A stretch of 64,000 bases of DNA from Nymphalis io (Eukaryota; Arthropoda; Insecta; Lepidoptera; Nymphalidae). Below the pieces are notes generated by a model. The model ran no database searches. It was not told where the DNA came from and was given only the letters and a program-made list of their open reading frames with translations. Location of the stretch: assembly GCF_905147045.1 (NCBI RefSeq), contig NC_065888.1, forward strand, positions 12,529,001-12,593,000, read 5' to 3'. Shown piece by piece: positions 59,166 through 64,000 of this stretch. The position numbers and the translations under genes were made by a program. Numbering within the stretch: the stretch's first letter is position 1; each line of letters starts with the position of its first letter.

Positions 59166-59891
59166 ATCCGTTCGGTAGCTTTTGAGTTTATCGAGTTCAT
59201 ACTGACAGAAAATATGTGACTAGTTCACATAATAAAATATATTTACATAAAGAAATAATGGACCCTTTGCACAAAGTAAAAATATTTGAGTATAAACCTT
59301 GATTGAATTAAGTTAAATCGATTATTTTGAATTTGACATTAATGAAACGACACGTCCTTTGTCTTTAATATGTAAAAAGTATTATGGTTTATAATCTTTT
59401 TCTGAATTATTATTGATATAAGTGCCGTCGTTCGTCATCGCTAACGACAGCCGGCAGCCATGAACTGTGACCTGTCGAACATCCTCCGTCGCTAACGGCG
59501 ACAATCACACCGGTTACATTTCTGCTATGACGATATTTGAACATATATTTTTATTGGTTACTTGGAAAAATATTACGGTGTTCATAACCCCTAAAATAAC
59601 GGTAGGATAATCGGGAACAAAATGTAACAACTTCGACTAAGTGGTTTTGGTATAATTAAATATTTTAATTTAGTCACTACAAGAAAGTCCTGACATGAAA
59701 GATATCCTTATATGAAATATCTTATAAAAAATATACTATTGCAATTGGCAAATTGCAATCCGTGATCAGCTTAACTACCAATCGATTTTATAAGAATGAA
59801 GTCGTACTGTAAACACACATTAATTAACTTGGCTTTACCTATAAAAGCTTTTTTTTATAAGGTGATTAGTAAATAATGCTGTTTACTTCAT

Positions 59892-60129
59892 TCCGGCAAT
59901 CTCAAGAGAGATTAGCCAACTACGCAGGAGATATTATAGTGCACAAGTGTGTGCGCAAACACAGGTGCACTCTCTATTCCCTAATCCCAACTTCCAGATT
60001 CCGGGCTGCTACTGAGAATTTTTCTGACAGAAAAACCCAATAACTTTTTATTGGCCCGACCTGGGAATTGAACCCAGGACCTCCGGATCTGCGGCCTTAT
60101 ATCAAGCCACTAGACCAACGAGGCAGTCA
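59892..60129 (-). mobile_element. tRNA-headed SINE, family D, head intact
   Basis: Minus strand: ATGACTGCCTCGTTGGTCTA and GTGGCTTGATATAAGGCCGC (A-box region), GGTCCTGGGTTCAATTCCCA (B box), GGTTTTTCTGTCAGAAAAAT, then a body with GAGAGTGCACCTGTGTTTGC and TTGGCTAATCTCTCTTGAGA. The head could be mistaken for a tRNA gene, but it has no matching acceptor stem and runs on into the repeat body. Confidence 0.75.
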
Positions 60130-61784
60130 TAGTGCAAAACGTACCATGAAACCGTCGCGATAATTTCTTATTTTATTCAGTAGTTTATTTTGTCTTGTCA
60201 CCGAATGGTAGTGTACTTCAAAATAGCATCGTAGACAGTGTCTAGTTCAAGAATTATTAAAAAAAAACTATCTTCACCCAATCTGACGTTACTCCAACAT
60301 CGTATATATTTACAAATATCTTGATATTTTTTGCAAAAGTAACAATGAAAAAATACGGATTTTTCCTTATAGTATCTTATATATTGATCAGCTAACGGGG
60401 TCTAGTAATAAATCAAGTTGGAAGAATAATATAGCTATACAACGTAATAGGTGTGACTTCAGCTTATGTAAAATTTTTGTAACTAATATTTTCGACAACT
60501 ATGTTTGAAAGAATATTTCTTGAAAAATCTTTCAACTAAACTGTCAAGTCAAAAACTTACTTAAATACAAAATATGCTTTGATTATCAGAGTTTTTTTAC
60601 TGGAAATTTTAAATGTAATCATTTCATTTTTATGACAAAATATCAAACAACCTATCTATAGGCTATTAAATTTAAATATAGGCTATTAAATAATAACTAA
60701 CGACAAACAATAATCATACAAAACTTTTCAAACTTCTGTCATTTTGTTATTTTTAATTGATCGGTTCAAAATACCAAATCATTATCATATAATTAATACT
60801 TAATTATTTAATTCTTGCAATAACGAATTTCACGAAACTATTTAATCAATTATGTCATAATATTATTATCACCGAAACCTTCTCAAACAATGTAATCTCT
60901 TACAATCGATATCAATTTTAATGTATTCGGTTCTAATTGCAAGAAAAAGATTTCAAATTGATCAACTGTTTCATGAATAAAAAGTCACACATGCATGTAT
61001 AGTATAAATCAAATTATTAAAATAAATGTAGAGAAACTATTATTTATTTATTGATAATACTTATTATAAATTTTTACAGTACGAACAAATAAGGGATTGG
61101 CACGATTTATTCGAGTTGAAAAACTTATGTTTCGTAATAAATTACATCATTAAAAATATTTTAAACCTCATCGATTGTTTCATTAAGCCATTGTCATTAA
61201 AAATTTCAAATCCCTATATCATTGGCTTAAATAAATAATTGGATATTGCGTAAAATGTTCTTAATATTTTTACTCTATGGATAGGGACTAGCGAGTATTT
61301 CGTTATATGATCAGGATTAAAGCTCAGAATAATCGATTTGGTACGTTCTGGACGTACTCGTACTTAGGTATAAAAATGTATAAAAGTAAAGCTCTACTAA
61401 GTAGCTCTAAGTCAGTCGCTCATAGTTTATTCATATGCGAAAAAAACATGCCGATATATATATATATTATCGGCTGCATATATATATCTTTATTATTATT
61501 TAACAGAATTCTCTAGTCGACGGTTGAACGAGAGTTGACTTTTTTTTAATCATGGGCTCTCATGTCGCGTCATCAACTTTTTTCCTACTTATAATCCATC
61601 TGCAATCAATATCCAACAATGTATATTGTAACACATTTTTTAACGCTATTATTTTGAAAACTCGTAGGCAATATGTTAGTAGTTAATTTTTTGTGGTCTT
61701 TTACGATGTATTTAATAAAACAATTCAGTATCATCATGCGCTTAAAAATGAATTATTATGAAATTACCTTAATACCTGTCTCCT
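60130..61784. other. AT-rich, no supported feature
   Basis: A 16-base direct duplication (CTATAGGCTATTAAAT-like) lies near 60655-60695. No gene or element. Confidence 0.5.
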
Positions 61785-61795
61785 CCATTTTCTTC

Positions 61796-62102
61796 AGTAC
61801 AGTAACAGCCTGTTAATATCCCACTGCTGGGATAAGGCTTCCTCTCCCTTTTTGAGGAGAAGTTTTAGAGCTTCTTCCACCACGCTGCTCCAATGCGGGT
61901 TGGTAGAATACACATGTGACATAATTTCAATGAAATTAGACGCATGCAGGTTTCCTCATGATGTTTTCCTTCACCGTCAAGCACGAGATGAATTATAATC
62001 ACAAATTAAGCACATGAAAATTCAGTGGTGCTTGCCCGGGTTTGAACCCACGATCATCGGTTAAGATTCACGCGTTCTAACCACTAGGCCATCTCGGCTC
62101 GG
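61796..62102 (-). mobile_element. Metulj-like SINE, full length, perfect 11-bp TSD
   Basis: Complete minus-strand copy running from CCGAGCCGAGATGGCCTAGT at 62102 to the tail CTGTTACTGTACT at 61796. Boxes A (GGCCTAGTGGTTAGAACG) and B (GGGTTCAAACCC) are intact. CCATTTTCTTC at 61785-61795 and 62103-62113 is a perfect duplication. It is the least degraded copy in the window. Confidence 0.88.
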
Positions 62103-62113
62103 CCATTTTCTTC

Positions 62114-63791
62114 GTTTTCAGAGAATTCTACAAAACAAATATGAGTGAATCTTCTGACCTACCCTTTTTTTACGTATTTGGTTTTTCGATTAACAGCGCA
62201 ATTCTACGAAGTTGGTATCAATATTTTTTACAACAACATTATTTTACAAGAAAATTTTAAATTATTTTGTACTGTGAAATGTGGTAGAAACAATAAAAAA
62301 AGAATTTTCGAGAATGTGGTCTATTAGATCATATAAGACTGTTTCCTCATAAATAAATTAAAGCAGGATTTTATTTTGATGAAAATGAGAATGAATGAGA
62401 CGGTGTGATGGGTGGATCTCATTTTCGGTGAATTTGTCATGTACTTGCTTTACAGCGGCACTTTGTTAGTGTAATTGCGTTTACATTGATTTATCTACAA
62501 TCTGCGAAATGCGGTCACCAAAGATCAGAATGTACCAGAAATGGTAAATGTGGTATTTGTAAGAGAATAATTTCAAGTTATACAACCGTCTGAGTTTTTC
62601 AGTACAAGAAAAGTTTTCGTTTAAAATTTGTAATTAACTATCTGATTTCTTGCAGATAAAATAAAGATGCGAAAATCCCTCTAGTGTAAATTTCCAAATA
62701 TCTTTTTCTTAGCGGATATATGACAGAAAAAAACATTTATGTTCCAAATTTCAACTTTTCACTCATTAGTTTTGGTCGTGCATTAATTTGTATTAAATCA
62801 CTTATCAACCAAATTATCAACCACATTAAATTGTATTAAATCCTGCATAACACCACATTGATTAAGTTTAGCAATAAAAATATCCATACCATATCTTACA
62901 TACTCACCGACCCTAGGGCCACCCATATTGACATTAACGACCGCACGAAGGATGTTAATAAGTGGTGTCCGTTAAATTAATTTTATCTCGTTATAGACTA
63001 TAGCAAATATGCAATAACGATTAGAATATTATTTATTTTAAACGCAATTTTATCTTACGTAGAATATTGCCTATAAAGATTTTAATACTCTCTTACCTAT
63101 AAAATAATCTTACCAAAGACGATGTATTGAACGTTAATGAATTTTATTTCTCATAGTCAGGAGTATTTTTCCATTAAACAATAAACATAGAGTAAATAAC
63201 CACCACTGTATATATAAAAAAAATTGTGAATGAGATCGTTGTACAAACTCCTTGCTGCAATAAGATGTTGCAGACAGTTGAAACGATTACATAGCTTAAG
63301 AATAAGATAGATATTGTGGGGATGAAAATTTGGAAAATTTCATTCCGTAAAATATGAACAATATTTACATTCAGCATAATAATGTGTAACAATTCTATAG
63401 TAAATATAATTTAAATAAAAGAAGATCCACTCAAAAATAAGTTTAACAATACCTACGTCTTTTAATAGATCGCCATATTGTTTTTAAATTTTACAAACAA
63501 TTCCTACATACTCATCATTTTTGATTAAAAAAGTTATTAACTTAGTTAATAACAAATAAAATAACTTAGTTATTTTGGTTGTTTATTTTATTATTACTAT
63601 TATATCAATCTCTTACCCAACTCCTACGCAATAAATTGAAATTAAAAAAATAATATACAGATATGTTTCGGTGTGCATATGTATATACGCCTTATCTTTT
63701 TCTTGTTGTATCGAATTGCCATTCCATCAGACTATGAAAGTAAGTTCAACTGGTGGTACACATACATATTACTTATTCTATTTGAAGCGTA
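62114..63791. other. AT-rich, no supported feature
   Basis: No gene or element recognised. Confidence 0.5.
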
Positions 63792-63960
63792 TTTCGGTTT
63801 GAAGGGTTGGGTATAATTTCATAGATCCCAATGATAGAGGCGCATTGACTATGTAAGGAATGGATAAAATTTCTTACAGTGCCAATGTCTATGGGCAGTG
63901 AAGACCTCTTACCATCAGATGGCCCGTCGATCCGCTTACCTATTATAATAATAATAAAAA
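63792..63960 (+). mobile_element. SINE-like element, family B, 3' half
   Basis: Contains TTCGGTTTGAAGGGTTGGG, TTTCTTACAGTGCCAATGTC and CTTACCATCAGATGGCCCG, then a TAATAATAATAAAAATAAT tail. The 5' half is missing. Confidence 0.6.
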
Positions 63961-64000
63961 TAATATAATATCATAAAAATCCTGTTTACGTAAATACACA

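Noticed and set aside
59998..60129. tRNA gene on the minus strand
   Set aside because: A and B boxes are present, but there is no acceptor stem pairing and the sequence continues into a dispersed repeat; it is the head of a SINE.
1..64000. CRISPR array, prophage, bacterial operon or viral integration
   Set aside because: No regularly spaced repeats, no compact gene clusters, and all reverse transcriptases seen are of non-LTR LINE type.

Overview
The window looks like nuclear DNA from a moth or butterfly (Lepidoptera), possibly a nymphalid. It is strongly AT-rich, almost free of coding sequence, and full of interspersed elements with a lepidopteran character: a tRNA-headed SINE resembling Metulj of Heliconius, RTE-clade LINEs, a CR1/Jockey-type LINE, non-autonomous Helitrons and a hAT-like MITE. 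There is no bacterial gene organisation, CRISPR array, ribosomal RNA or free-standing tRNA gene. Element and species names come from remembered family features, not from a search.

The only host gene I can support begins near 51.0 kb on the + strand. A probable 5'-UTR exon ends at a strong donor at 51430/51431. After a 380-bp intron, a short exon at 51811-51864 encodes 12 complete codons (MSSEESSVRVAV) plus two bases of an Arg codon. This is how the motor domain of KIF21-type kinesins starts, and the exon ends at a GT donor. I found no further exon, so the rest of the window (51865-64000) is probably the first part of a long intron.

Layout. 1-15 kb: AT-rich sequence with a hAT-like MITE (1029-1390) and SINE copies, three of them with readable target-site duplications (TSDs). 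15.67-19.07 kb: a near full-length RTE LINE on the minus strand, inserted inside an older Metulj-like SINE. 19-25 kb: decayed SINEs and a perfect 56-bp palindrome. 25.47-26.89 kb: a 5'-truncated CR1/Jockey-type LINE. 28-31 kb: a second perfect hairpin and a 0.58-kb truncated copy of the 15.8-kb RTE, about 1% diverged. 33-37 kb: a 1.5-kb-spaced pair of ~196-bp direct repeats, a complete tRNA-headed SINE, and one SINE inserted into another. 37-51 kb: mostly AT-rich sequence with SINE-like copies and a LINE 3' remnant. 54-57.6 kb: two Helitron-like fragments and a second RTE subfamily with a long intact reading frame. 58-64 kb: SINE copies.

The elements appear functionally linked. The Metulj-like SINE ends in a stretch that matches the 3' end of the RTE coding sequence found in the same window, and a ~290-bp SINE-like family shares a 3' block with the CR1/Jockey-type LINE. 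Both pairs fit SINEs that borrow the retrotransposition machinery of LINEs. No undescribed protein-coding system is evident. The notable signals are the nested insertions, the LINE-SINE tail pairs, the two perfect short-loop hairpins and the direct-repeat pair.
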